Assembly: GCA_002803225.1 (NCBI GenBank)
Contig: NXFV01001654.1
Coordinates: 1-37,160 of the forward strand
DNA: 37,160 bases
Direction: 5' to 3'
DNA from: Gamarada debralockiae
Lineage: Eukaryota > Ascomycota > Leotiomycetes > Helotiales > Hyphodiscaceae
Shown: positions 11,445 through 22,714 of the stretch, one piece after another
Layout: each line of letters opens with the position of its first letter
How positions within the stretch are numbered: position 1 is the first letter of the stretch
Program-made: the position numbers and the translations under genes
The notes under the pieces: generated by a model
The model's database searches: none
What the model saw: the letters and a program-made list of their open reading frames with translations, nothing else
What the model was told of the DNA's origin: nothing

Positions 11445-11962
11445 CTATTTGCCCAAGTCCAAGCTCATCTCCAGCTGGACGACCACCGGCTTCATCTTTG
11501 TGACCTTTCCAGGCTTGGAACGATCAACTTGCTCTCCCTCATCCATCTCAGCCAGCTCGTGTCGTCGCTTGTGGCCACCAGACTTGACAGAGTTTGCAGC
11601 CAAGTGTCGAGACGCAGTCATACCACCAGCAGGCATTTGCTCCTGACGACGACCATAGCCCAGGACCTAGATGTAATCGATTAGAACGGTGATCTTTCTT
11701 GAATACTATTTAGAACACGTACCTCTTCCTCAGCACGCTTATTAAGAACCAGCTGATTCTGAAAGTGAATCTCAGCTTCATTCTTCTCATCCTGCAATTC
11801 AGCCTCTGATTAGCATCTGATCAGAAGAAATTTTGGGTTCTAAGGAATAAGTGTATTACTGACATTGGTTTTCTTCCGGCCCTTGCGCTTGCCATTGCCA
11901 TCGACCGCAGATTTCTGGATCAACTCCCACTCAGCCCTATGCTTGAGCTTGATATGATTCAT
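11445..11962 (-). CDS. Small basic protein, unrecognised; 5' end unresolved
   Basis: Three exons are well supported by phase-0 splice sites: 11864-11962, 11723-11791 and 11445-11666, with introns 11792-11863 (GTCAGT/TTGCAG) and 11667-11722 (GTACGT/ATCTAG). From the ATG at 11960-11962 they encode 129 residues, Lys/Arg-rich and charged, ending MKPVVVQLEMSLDLGK. Just upstream, after an ATTTAG acceptor at 11990, the frame reads TGFSNTSAVMNHIKLKH, which matches the second half of a C2H2 zinc finger (F-x5-V-x2-H-x4-H). Further upstream (to about 12300) an open frame includes HYKVHTGEVYC, which resembles a zinc-finger linker, but I could not find a CxxC pair or an ATG that joins in phase. The gene may therefore start further right than given. 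A TCACGTGA box lies at 12373-12380. Confidence 0.6.
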
Positions 11963-13374
11963 GACGGCGGAGGTGTTGGAGAATCCGGTCTAAATGTATT
12001 CGATTAGATGGACCTCTAAGAGGAAGCAGCTTAGCTTGCTGCTGTCCCACATGGCCTTCCTTCGATATCTTCGCCGATCTGGATACGACAATAAACCTCA
12101 CCGGTGTGGACTTTGTAGTGGGTGAAATGATTCTGCGTTTGGTTAGTATGAGGAGGAAGATGGGGTGGGATGGAGAGGATGGAGGATGGAGAGGACTTAC
12201 TCCGCTGACGCCAACCCTGACTTCGATGCGCTCATAAGGTGTGAGGCCGGTTGGACGGGATTTGAAGAGATTTGTAAGCTGAAGATATCTTGACGATGAA
12301 GGTAGAATGTTATCAAGTGGGTGGTTTGTTTGAGGAGGGGAGATGAAGACTTGGAAACCTGGAGCGTGCTATTCACGTGATATTCGCCAACGATCCCACC
12401 CCCTTTTCCCTGCGTCCTCAGTTTTCCGACCGACCACCACTGAGGCGTGCACTGTTACTATCTTTCTCTGCCCAAACACCAAAATGCGAAAGTAGCATGC
12501 AAAACATCAACGTCAGCAGGGAAAGTGCGAGTCCACACTGAAAACCCAGACTATGAGGAACCCAGTTCAATGTTGTGAATAAGGATTTTGGTTCCAAGTT
12601 CAAGTGAGCAATAATAGGAACACACTTGAGAAGGAAGGTACTCGCGTAGGTCGTGTGTTGCATTCTCTGGCCAGCCCAGGCCGGAAGAAAGAGGGAAATG
12701 CTAAGACTATATATTACCCCCAGCCCCCCTGATTCGAACTTTCGGGCGCGAGTCCTTTTCAAATACTTCCATCATCAAATGTCATGGTAGTGGAACTTCA
12801 TCGATATTCACCACGACATGGACGTATATTCCAGCCGTCCTTTTCTCTTCATCTCGGATGTAATGTTCTCCCTGTTAATATTCATGTGAGATCTCACATC
12901 AAGATGATCCAGTTCCTCCTTCTTCCCTAAGACTGCTATGTCTTGAAGGGATACGCATCACTGGCGTGCACTGTGACCTGTTTGAGTTAGTCTTTTCACG
13001 ATAGAGCACGTGCAACGTGGGGAATCTGCGAAGTTCGTGCTGGGTGGTCTCAATTTCTTGTTGACAGACTTTAACAAGGTTTCGACCTCGAGCTTCAGGC
13101 AGTGTTTTGAATTGGATTCCTCACTCATTGTCGATTACTGAAATCTATAGTTCCTCAATAACTTGAATAGAATTCCCTGTGTAAAATTTTGGAAGTCCCG
13201 AGAGAGAGGTAGGAGGTCATTCATGGCTCAATATGTTTTGTATCCCCCTGTCCACATCACTACGGTAGCAATCTCCACCACACTCAAAGCCCGGCTATCT
13301 GACAGGCAATCCATTGGTACCTCCTACCTGCAAGTCTGAATCATTCAAATTTACTGAACAATCGAAACGCCCAA
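11963..13374. other. Possible 5' exons of the 11445 gene, then gene-free sequence
   Basis: About 11990-12300 probably contains leader or 5' exons of the small minus-strand gene: GTAAGT at the end of an open frame near 12200 and an ACGCAG acceptor near 12130. From 12300 to 13374 I see no supported gene; a 114-codon minus frame at 12418-12762 is not recognisable. Confidence 0.4.
12373..12380. promoter_or_regulatory. TCACGTGA palindrome (bHLH/Cbf1-type E-box)
   Basis: Perfect 8-bp palindrome about 70 bp beyond the probable 5' leader of the small minus-strand gene. The same octamer occurs at 40-47, 16855-16862 and 36194-36201, always outside the genes I can support. Confidence 0.4.
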
Positions 13375-14158
13375 CTACTGCGCCCAGGTCTCATTCCGCA
13401 TAAAAGTAAGCTTCAAGCCCTTCCATTTGCCGTCCGCCTGTGCCTTCTGGAAAGTTGACACTACCTCATCCATTTCAAGTTGCAAGTAGCCCTTCGCCTC
13501 GTGAACCTCGTAGAGATCTTCAATTGTCGCACCAAGTGTGCCAGGCCGAACGAAGATAATCAGCTCCTCCAGTTCTGGGCAAGTGTTTTCAAGCAGAATC
13601 CAAGGATCCTTGACCGCTTCCTCCCCGAATCCATCAATGGCCGTCTTGAACAATCTTGAAGTACGGAGTAAGGCAATGGGGCTGGTGCCACCGAGCACAA
13701 GGGCCAGTCGTTTGACGGCGGATAGTAGGTAAGGACACTCCGTTGCGATCATTATGTAGTATGAATGGGGGTTGCCGCTCCATTTGCTGATGAACAGGAT
13801 GTCAACATCGTAGTTGATAACCGGACCCTCAAGGTAGCGATCGCTGTGGAACTCGTACTTCGATTCGGACCGTGCTTCTCGGGAGGTATGGTAGATGGCT
13901 GGAATGGCCTCTTTGAAGAGGGGAGTGGGTGTGACCCTACAGAGGAATTAACAATGGCTCATTCCTGTTGAAAGATTCTGATTCCGGCTCAAACAAACAG
14001 GGAACTTACAATCTAGGAATGACGGCCAGTTTCCATATTTTTGAGCGCAGCTCGATAGGCAACTTCGGAAACACCGTGAACTCCTTGAGGGTGACAGCAG
14101 TCGTGGACGAGTTGGCAGAGGGTGACGCGACGGAGGCAGACGCGTTGGAGGTAGACAT
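13375..14158 (-). CDS. 2EXR-domain protein (intact copy)
   Basis: 236-residue protein of the 2EXR family, a fungal expansion of unknown function named for two ExR motifs. Both are present: FPKLPIELRSKIWKLA (ELR) and IYHTSREARSESKYEFHS (EAR). One 73-nt intron at 13937-14009 (GTAAGT donor, CTGTAG acceptor) joins IPRL to VTPTPLFKEAIPAIYHTSREAR in frame. The start is ATG 14156-14158 at the head of a Ser/Ala-rich leader. The C-terminal part has the LEELIIF strand typical of the family. It heads a minus-strand tandem row whose next two members are broken. Confidence 0.85.
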
Positions 14159-14699
14159 CTTGATTAGACCATGAAGGATGTTGCGTTAGTTTTGATTTGT
14201 TTGAAAATCTTGAAGGATTGGGTTTCAAGTGAAGCTGATATGAAGGTGAGCAAATATGTTTTAGAAAGGGGAAGTTAAGAACACGTACCTCGGGTTGAAC
14301 ACTTGTATGTTTCGTGTTGCTCGGTGATTGTGAGATGGATCTTCGTACGGGCTTTGATTCTGAAGAAACCAATCACTGATTTTTATTGAGAGATTGACGC
14401 GTTTGGATATTGAGGTGTTCGCGTGGAGATGGAGGAAGGAAAGAAGCGAAACGCAAGAATGTTCGTGGCCTTTATAGACAAGCGAAAGCTGCAAATTCAA
14501 TCGTTCGGAATATTTGAATCTTTGAGAGAATGGCTTCGCTTTGATGTATGTATTAAGCCGAAAGACATTTCATGCCGAGAGGATTCTGGAGACTACCAAA
14601 TGCTGGTTGACCTCCAAATCGTGCATTTCTCACAACCTGCATCCACTTTATCAGCTCAAACCAATTCAAAGATTGAAAAGTACAGAACTAGGCGTAGAT
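14159..14699. other. Spacer between 2EXR copies
   Basis: About 540 bp forming the upstream region of the intact 2EXR gene and the 3' flank of the next, broken copy. Frames at 14261-14743 are unrecognisable and overlap both strands; I see no gene. Confidence 0.5.
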
Positions 14700-15460
14700 C
14701 TATGCTAAGGACGGAAGCTGTCTTGGTGGAGGGGAGTGGATGATACAAAATTTTATTGCTCGTAGTCCGTCAAACCAACCCCTGATTCTCTTCCTATCTA
14801 TCGCAAATCCAACTTCCAACGTCAAGCAAGCTCCCTCCTTCCTCGCTTCCTCCAAATTCTTCGTAATCCTCCCCATTTTAACCTCCTCAACGTATTTAAC
14901 TTCCATAGAGCCGGGTCCCACCATCACCAAGTCCTCTAACTTTGTGCTCTCATCGCCTCTCAATACGAAGGTAACTTCCTTGCTCCTCACATATGCTCTA
15001 ATGGAACCCATGTCCTGCTTGAAGAAGGCCACCCGCCAAGGAACTTATGCATATCAGTCGGAACCCCAATAAGCAACCTCTCCGCTCTTATTATGCTCCA
15101 CGGATACGTTTGGTGCGCGATGACAACGAACGCCATGCATATTCGTCCGCAGGTGAGGGGAGACCGGAAAGTCTGATGGTATCGATCTCGAAGTTGATGA
15201 ATACCCCTTTATGTATCTGGGTTGCTAGGCGGAGAAACTGAAGATAGTAGTGCTTCTCACGCGTCTCCTGGCGGGATTCGCGGCACACGCTGAAGATAGA
15301 AGGAGCAGCGGCCACTGCGGGGATGGAAGGCGATGACACTGGATGGCATGGACAGTCTCCAGATCTTGAAGCGGAGTTCGATAGGGAGTTTGGGGAATGG
15401 CGTAAAAGTGGCTGGTATAGACAGCTGCTCGACAATATATGGAGGAGTAGAGGCCGGCAT
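14700..15460 (-). pseudogene. 2EXR-domain gene broken by a frameshift and stops
   Basis: The first part, from ATG 15458-15460, gives FTPFPKLPIELRFKIWRLSM and then VIAFHP. After the run of four G (C on the coding strand) at 15319-15322 the family sequence continues in another frame: AAAPSIFSVCRESRQETREKHYYL, then GVFINFEIDTIRLSG. Removing one base of that run would keep one frame through both. The frame then meets two consecutive stops at about 15087-15092, while the C-terminal region (KLEDLVMV, ITKNLEEARKEGACLTLEVGF) continues from about 15040 to the TAG/TGA end at 14700. The stops could be spliced out by a GTATCC...CATAAG intron of about 64 nt, and the frameshift could be a sequencing error, so a functional gene is not excluded. 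Confidence 0.7.
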
Positions 15461-15493
15461 TGTCGCGGGTACCTGGGAGACGTGAGACGTCAA

Positions 15494-15825
15494 TCTGATT
15501 GAAGAATTATAATCTTACCTTTTGATAGAGGCTTAGAGTAAGTCTGTGAGATCAGAATATTGATCTTGATGGGATGTGAAACGTTCTATCTGAGTGAGTG
15601 ATTGTGAATTCGATTGAACCGAGGGTAAAAACAGTGAGGGGAACCTGAAGTTGACGTTGCTTTCAGGATGGATGCCAAATATTCAAACTAATCGAGGGAT
15701 TCTACCTCAAGGACGTTTCCTTAACAGACGTCTCATGTGGAGTGAATTCTGATGACAGCCATTCCTCCATTCCCGTATCCTTATCGCCTCCAAACACAAA
15801 CGTAACATAGCGGCACTTCCCATAC
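15494..15825. other. Spacer between 2EXR relics
   Basis: About 330 bp with no gene that I can support; it is the upstream flank of one 2EXR relic and downstream flank of the next. Confidence 0.4.
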
Positions 15826-16318
15826 CTACCCCGTACCGATTAATTGCCAAGGAGTGAAATACCACCAGTCTTCAAACCCAAATCGACCCTGAAACTCCAC
15901 CGGAACCCCACCATAAATCTTTCCGCCTTCCTCATAACACCCGGGCAAATATGCTGTGCCGTGAAGAATTAGGAAGATACTCTCTGATAGCTTATAGATC
16001 CGAGACCAGACATATTTGATTACATCGACATGGTAGCCTATGAATATGCCAGTAACACCTCAATGGGATATGAGATACGTTCTCGTGCGTGTATTGAGTA
16101 CGGGTTGAGAGCCAAGATTCTTTGCAGGTGCTGTAAATGGAGGGAGGAGGGCTGTGTCCGACGTGGAAGGAGATGGCGCGGGGGAAGGATGCGAGGAGGT
16201 TCCAAGTCTTGAGGCGGAGTTCTACTGGCAGGTTTGGGAAGAGGTGGAAGGTGGGTTGTGGTGTTTGGGATACTGGTTCGAGCTGGCTAGAGTCGGTGAA
16301 GGAGGTGGAGCTTGACAT
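15826..16318 (-). pseudogene. 2EXR-domain gene relic, truncated and frameshifted
   Basis: From ATG 16316-16318 the frame reads FHLFPNLPVELRLKTWNLLAS, AISFHVGH and SIYSTCKESWLSTRTQ, which aligns position by position with the copy at 14700-15460 (VIAFHP.., SIFSVCRESRQETREK). Near 16055-16070 the homology switches frame: GIFIGYHVDVIKYVWSRIYK matches GVFINFEIDTIRL of the neighbour, with an in-frame TGA just before it. The frame then stays open to a TAG at 15826-15828 (..DWWYFTPWQLIGTG). The usual C-terminal half with LEDL/LEEL strands is absent. The first ExR motif is kept (ELR), and the second is CKES-W instead of CRESR. Confidence 0.65.
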
Positions 16319-19300
16319 CTCTGGTTTCAGTTCCAGAGGTCGAGGGTGCCAAGGTAATGTGAATCGTTCCGATTGATGTGACCTTTGATCCTTGTACGAT
16401 AGCTTGCTTTTTGTCTTTTGTACTCGATAACTTCAAGAATAGGTAGATGAAAATTTGTTCTGGGTATTGACACCTGGTGCAGGAGGAAATGGCGGAGGGG
16501 GAGGAGGAACGTGAAAGGTGGAAATGCTACAGGTCTCATTTCGATAGGAGATATTGTACTTGTAGAATGCTTGCCTTTCGTCTTGAGTGATATTTGAGTA
16601 TAATTATGTGAAATTACATGATTGTGAAGTTTTCAGAGTGCTGGCCTCAGTCAAATTAAGAAGAGGCCCTGAAATTGACTCATTGCCCGATTCGCTGAAG
16701 TAATAGCTAACCGTGAAATATAGCCTTTTAGTTCACTTGAATGAAGGCAAATCATCTTGACACGGCGAAAAAAATTCAGGTTGAGGAATTGCCATTGTAG
16801 GGAAGCTCATGAGGCTGAGGCATGTCAGCCGCAAAGCTCGTGCCTGCTTCGCTATCACGTGATAAGAAGCAACGGGGATGGCAAAATAAATGTGAAAGTT
16901 AAGAGGGACTTTCTCGTCTCAGGTCTTCATCGCGAAGAACAGGACTACTGCTTGCAGCGATCCATTCATACTAAATGTTATTGTTCACTGGACAACGAAT
17001 TCGGGTCATTGAAGAAAAGGGGCCGTTAAGCGCTTGCCACCAAATCATCCAGGCAAGTCTCGGCTATCAAAGGCAAGTAAAAACGTTGAAAACGTCGCCA
17101 TCTTCACAAGTTGAAATCCTTGGGACCGAACAAAGCTTTTTTGACCGCTCCTGTCATCTTGCCATCTCCATAAAAGGGGAGACGAATCCAAAGCACGTGG
17201 AGGCCGAGAATCGGAGTTGCCCGACAAGTAGCCCACCGACCACGCCTCTTCCCTTCCAAAACATCATACGGGCTTTCCTCGCGGCAATTTCAGGTATTCG
17301 ACGGCAGTAGAAGCCCGTCGGTGAGGACAAGATTCCAGAACGTCTAGAGCGGCTAACGGTTATTCATAGCACACCCTTTGACGGATCTTGAGGTCATCAA
17401 GCAGCGGCTGGGGCAAGAAAAGAAAAAACTTTTCCATCATGCCCACAGACCACTCTGGAACAAGCGAATGTAGATAGACGAATCGGAGATTTTAGCGCAT
17501 GGGAGGGTAGCCGGGATTGGTTCGGGATGGCGCTAGAAGGTGTGGTGGAAGTGAAAGTCGACAACCCTTGGACGGGGCAAATTAAAGTTTTCTTGGTGGC
17601 CCCTGCGGTGGGACAGAGGGGTCCAATTAGGGTGTCACCAAACGAAAAGAATGGAAGATCTGAGGATGCGCAAACAGTACCCGCTGTTGCAACGAAGTGG
17701 ATATTTTCGAGTAATTTTCGAGTAAGAAATCACGACATGGCGAAACGTGCTCTGATGAGAGGAAAAGAGGTTCAACCGTTAAATTTTGCAAAAGGCAGCG
17801 ATGTGAAGGGGTGAGGACTCTGCTTTCAAATTATGTAATGGCATTCAAGATGCAAGGACGAGAAATTGCGCGACTCGAAGAGTGTGAAAGCACGTTTTTC
17901 AATCCCCTTTCACGGTATTGAGGTTACACCTTTGTCGTCACTCTTTGAGGCTGCCAGTCATAGTATTCCATTACGTCAAATAGCGAGGCTTTTGAGGTAC
18001 TTTAGGAGGGAATTGGGGTTTCTGCCAATGAACGGGACTGGGCTTTGTGCCCCGTGAGGCTTTTGAGGGGAAAATGTCGTGAACTCATGAAATGTCACGA
18101 ATAAAGGAGCATGGCGGTGGTCAGATGACCCTCTCCGAGGAGATCTCAGAAGCATCAAAGGCTTGACGCAATTTTTGCCGGGGTTGCCGACAGCCGGTTT
18201 TCTTCAGAATGAATGACGAACGCCCCGTTTTCCCCGCATTGTTTCGCAGCCTGTCATGCTTGAGAATTGACCAGATTAGTCGAGATGCTGCTGTACTTGA
18301 TTTGTTGGAATTCTGAATTTGGGCGATTGAAGGTATTTACGATATTCTGGATTATTTGGAGCTCAGCCTTCTCTGCGTGCCTTGGCCTGGCTTAAGGCTG
18401 AAAGCTGGGGGCCGAGCCACAGAACGCAGGGTGGGTGAGACATCGTGAGTTGTCTTGAGACTGAGAGTTCATTTGGTTATTTTGATCCAAGAGATGATAT
18501 GATAGAGATCCCGAAAACTTGACCTTTCTCTACTTAAGGTTCATATTGACAGCTGATACTTTTGGAGAATGGACCACATGCTCGTGGCCGGATTTGGGAG
18601 AGCATCGCTTGAGAAAGCCTTGCGACATATGAGGAAATCGCCGTACTTCGTCAGTCACCGTGAGTAAGCGGTGCTTAGGACATGGCGTTATCCTAGGACG
18701 ATTACGAGGAGACTTGGTACTAATCGTAACATCGTCGAGGTGCAGTTTAGGTAGAGCATTTCCCAGATGGTAAAGTAAAGCCCATTTCTTACAGAATTGC
18801 GGTGTAGCCACAATGTGAATGTGATAAGGCCATGTTTGGGAGAAAAGGCAGAGCACTTTGCTGGCTGAACTTCAAAAGGGGACAAATGAGAAAGGCCCTG
18901 TGCTTCGTGCATTTCCGACGTGTAGCCTCGCGCTCCAGTGAACATCCATATCTTCGGTACTCAAAGTCTTGGCTCCATAGACTCTGTTCCCCGACATGAT
19001 CTGAGGCGGGAAAATCCTTGTCCTTAGCTGCCCTACGAAGCGGCTCAGAATAAGAGGACCGTCTTCAAAGCTTTCAGCAGAGATGCGGAATAGATGTGGA
19101 AAGCTTATCTCTTTATCTTTCAGCTGAATTTATCTAGGTACCCCAATGACCGTGAAGCAAGTGTCTCTCAAAGGTCTCAATTGTCATATGGTCTGTGATG
19201 ATGCCTGACCAACTTTGCGCAATGATTTCTCGGCTCGTGATGCTAAACGTAATCTGAACCAGGATTCAGGCTCTGAGCCAATTCCACACCAACAAATCGC

Positions 19301-19896
19301 GCCGCTTTTCTCCAAAGAATTTCAGCATGCCATATGACTTTTGCCCTGGTTGGGAGACAGCCACTTTGCCCCTTCCCAACCTAAACCTCCAGCCTTGCTT
19401 GGGAACGATCCGTACCACTTATTCTCTAATATGCTCAGCACAGTAAAGGCGGCAGGCTGAGAGAAAAGACCAGCTTGGCTGGAGGAGAATGCGCCGGGCC
19501 AGCTAACCACCAAGGTAGAACACGCACTGATCCGGGCCTGTGCCTTGAACTATTACCATTGCACCATCATGACACATAATAATGAGATTTTCAGCAGAGC
19601 TATAAGTGCAAACAATGCCCCGCACCACCTTGGAAAAAAAGTTGAAGGCAAAGAAGAACAAACTGACTCTATAAGTCTCCACTATCCATTTACACCCGAT
19701 TTCTGCTCTTCATATCAAGACTAATAACGACTTTGGGCGAAATATAAAAAGTACCTCAGTTACGATCCCCTGCCAAGAATTTCAAGTTGGTGTTCTGGAA
19801 CAGAGAGGGAATTATTCCCGCCGTCGTCATACCTAGCAGTTGAGGCGTTCCCTCCGCATTTGGGCTTTGCCTCAAATACCCTCAAATACCCTCAAA
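16319..19896. other. Long gene-poor stretch (3.6 kb) upstream of the arrestin gene
   Basis: Frames of 60-110 codons occur throughout on both strands, none recognisable and none connecting through splice sites. A TCACGTGA palindrome followed by TAAG (so also a GATAAG) is at 16855-16866. The final 250 bp, with a CTATAAGT TATA-like string near 19669-19676, is the probable arrestin promoter and leader. I cannot exclude long non-coding RNAs or lineage-specific genes. Confidence 0.4.
19871..19896 (+). repeat. 10-bp tandem repeat abutting the arrestin start codon
   Basis: CTCAAATACC is repeated at 19871-19880 and 19881-19890, followed by a partial third unit CTCAAA that runs into the ATG at 19897. 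It lies in the presumed 5' leader. Confidence 0.6.
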
Positions 19897-21404
19897 ATGC
19901 CCCACCGAGTCACGACTTTCTTTCGCTCCCACTCCAATTCTTTCGATCATTCCACCGACCTCAAAAGAAGATCTCGCAGATCTTCAGGAAGCAGACCTCC
20001 TCTTTCAGACCGATCTACATCATCTTCGGGTTCTTCTCTTATTTCTTTAGAGGAGAAAGAAAAGAAATACGGCAAAATGCACGAGGGGCACAAGCGCCTC
20101 TCTCTCACGGGTCTTACCATTTCCCCGAAAAGTTCCTCAAGATCGATTGTGCAACATCATCCAGCAACTCTCGATTTTGTGATCGAATCTCCTCCTTTGG
20201 TATTTTATGGCGCCGCAGCTTCGAGCACTGGTGCATTACTTTCCGGCCAAATTCGACTCAATATCCATGATGAGCATATGGCAATTGATGCATTCAAGAT
20301 GAGACTGGCGCTGGAAGTCACAAGAAAGAAGCCATTTCACAGTCATTGCCAGGAGTGTGCGCATCAATCGACCGATTTGACGACTTGGACCTTCTTACAG
20401 GGCCCAACAACTCTTGCGAAGGGTGAGTCAATAGCAGTATTCTCAGTCAAAAGCAACCTACTAATAATTGAATAGGCGAGCATACATTCCCATTCAGCTT
20501 CCTTCTACAAGGCCACCTCCCCGCCACCATGAAGGGCAACCTCTCTCAAATCGACTACGTTCTCCGCGCAACAGTCTCTCCCAAAACCGGCGAACCCATG
20601 ATGCTCTCGCAAGTCCTCAATATCAAGCGCTCAATTCACCCAGGTGATACACCACGCCACTCGATCCGCATTTTCCCTCCAACGAATCTAACCGCGAACT
20701 GCCAACTTCCACCAGTCATCCACCCAATTGGCGAAACAACGATCTCTATGCGCATGGATGGTGTAGTGAAGCGAAACGCGGATACAAAGACACAAACACA
20801 ATGGAAGTTGAAGCGATTGACATGGCGCTTGGAGGAGACACAAAAGGTTATTTCGCCAGCATGTGCGAAACACGCTGCTAAGTTAGGCAATGTGGAGGAT
20901 AGCAAGAAGGGAATCGCACACCAAGATGTCCGAACAATTGGCATGGACGAAATGAAAAGTGGATGGAAGGCAGACTACAGCTCTCCAGACGGAAGTATTG
21001 AGCTGGAATTCCCGTTCGGTATCCAAGCCGGCTCGAACCCGATCTGCGACTTGAAGGCCGAGGATGGAACAGAGGTCAGCCACGTACTGATCGTTGAGAT
21101 GATCGTTGCGGAGGAATTTGCGCCCATCAAGAAACCGACACAAGTCACACCTACTGGCGCAGCGAGAGTTTTGAGAATGCATTTCAATACCACGGTTACT
21201 GAGCGAGCCGGATTGGGAGTCTCTTGGGATGAGGAACAGCCTCCTCTCTACGAGAACGTCCCTGCTTCTCCTCCAGCATACGGAAACGCAGAATTATACG
21301 ATGGGGAGCCAATCCCCGATTACGAAGACCTGACTCCATTGGATAATGCAGGACCAAGTGGAAGCGGAAGCCGACCCAGCAGCGGCACAGGATCAGCAAC
21401 ATGA
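19897..21404 (+). CDS. Alpha-arrestin of the Ldb19/Art1 family (ubiquitin-ligase adaptor)
   Basis: 484-residue arrestin-related trafficking adaptor. Yeast Ldb19/Art1 recruits the ubiquitin ligase Rsp5 to plasma-membrane transporters and sends them to endocytosis. After a basic, Ser-rich N-terminus (about 90 residues) the Ldb19 domain begins; the characteristic HSHCQECAHQSTDLTTWTF segment (Cys151, Cys154) and KGEHTFPFSFLLQGHLPAT are present. A 53-nt intron (20423-20475, GTGAGT/GAATAG, with CTAATAA before the acceptor) splits the KG/EHTFPF junction. Two PPxY motifs for Rsp5 WW-domain binding sit near the C-terminus: PPLY (431-434) and PPAY (441-444). The start is ATG 19897; the frame extends upstream only from a TTG. 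A Ser/Gly-rich tail follows the PPxY motifs. Confidence 0.92.
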
Positions 21405-22714
21405 ACGGCGTTTTGGCACAAACAAATAGATTTCTTTTGGCATGAGCAAGTTGTGTTTAGCATGGACCTTTTCAACAATTTTTGGTAGGGCTATGGAGCA
21501 CAGTTTGGGCGAGTTGGATATACCCCTGATCGCGGATCATTAGTTTTTGGGTTTGGTTTGGTGTTTGGAAGGCAAAAGCATCACTCTTCTCTATCAGCGC
21601 AGGCGTTTGTGGGATGGCATAGCGAGCGGCATTGTAGCATATATACCCTAGTAGTGTCTGTGCGGACAGGACGGCCTGGGAGGCATTTTGAACAATACAT
21701 GGATTTAATCACCTACGTCAAACCCTTTCTTTGTACTTCACAGAGTTTCGATCTAACTGATCGCAAGTGCGCTTATTCACTTACTTTCGATGTTTCCTTG
21801 CTCGCTCGCCGCCACGCCGAGACCAAGACTCTGTCCTGAAGGTTCGAGTCGGCAGACACAATGTCCTCTAAAGCTAATTCATTCACCACAGACGCCTTCC
21901 AGGAAGTCGGAGGTCCTAATTCGAGTTGCTGAAGCTGCTAGACCACCTCAGCTTGAAAACGAAGAATTGAAGCCGAAGTGCCTCATGGATCTCTTGATCC
22001 TTAGAAGAGGATGCTGAGATATTTGGTTGTGGGAGACATTATCGTTGCCGTTCCCTTGTCGTTGCCATTGTTACTGTCGACCAAAGGCAAGAAAGATATA
22101 GTTGCTGAGTGCCTCTGATCGCCCTTGGCCAGGAAGGCTTGATGAAGTATGAACTTCCGAGTCGAAGGCTTGACGGCGTCTTGGAAAGCAGTATCTCCCC
22201 CGAAGACAGTGACTTTCCCATAGTCCTAGGCATATGTAGGAGCCAGTCTAAGAATCGCATCTCGAATTGGCTGGGCAATTTATACATGATGGGTTCAGAT
22301 ACTCAAGCTGAGATGGAGACTGAATATCAGCTTCCCTAGGTCAGTTTCAGCCAATGAAGAGTGAGCTCGTTACTGCGAACCCGGAACTTGCGACTATGGC
22401 ATCGGCAATACAGCGAAAAAGTGTTGTTAACTAAACCATGGGGCTTTACGACGAGCATGTTTCCACAGGTCTGCAACGGAGCCCACAATTGCACTGCCAT
22501 ACTTCATATGATTTCGGCCGAAAGAAGAAGAGCCTTGGATCGTTCCTTTTTAGTCAGCCGTTTTGCTCGACGTCCTTCACCTAACCTAGCAGGTCCTTTA
22601 TGAGCCACACAATTTCCATATCCAAATGTCAAACCCAAATCACTCATTGAGTCTCAGCAAATCAATTTCGACAAGATCAAATATGAGCTGACGACTTTAT
22701 TCCCATCCTTCGCA
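21405..22714. other. Intergenic stretch, no gene supported
   Basis: 1.3 kb between the arrestin gene and a 2EXR relic. Frames up to about 90 codons are present on both strands but none is recognisable. Sequence resembling GGTTCGAGTC at 21841-21850 was tested as a tRNA B box and does not fold. Confidence 0.45.

Noticed and set aside
12715..12760. GATTCGAAC string resembling a reverse-strand tRNA T loop
   Set aside because: No pairing T stem or cloverleaf around it.
12418..12762. 114-codon minus-strand frame with hydrophobic stretches
   Set aside because: No start context, no partner exons and no family resemblance; a chance frame is likelier.
16757..18158. Several 60-110 codon frames in the gap before the arrestin gene
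   Set aside because: None is recognisable, they overlap each other on both strands, and no consistent exon chain could be built.
21785..21860. GGTTCGAGTC resembling a tRNA B box
   Set aside because: The flanking bases do not form a T stem and no acceptor stem or anticodon arm can be drawn.
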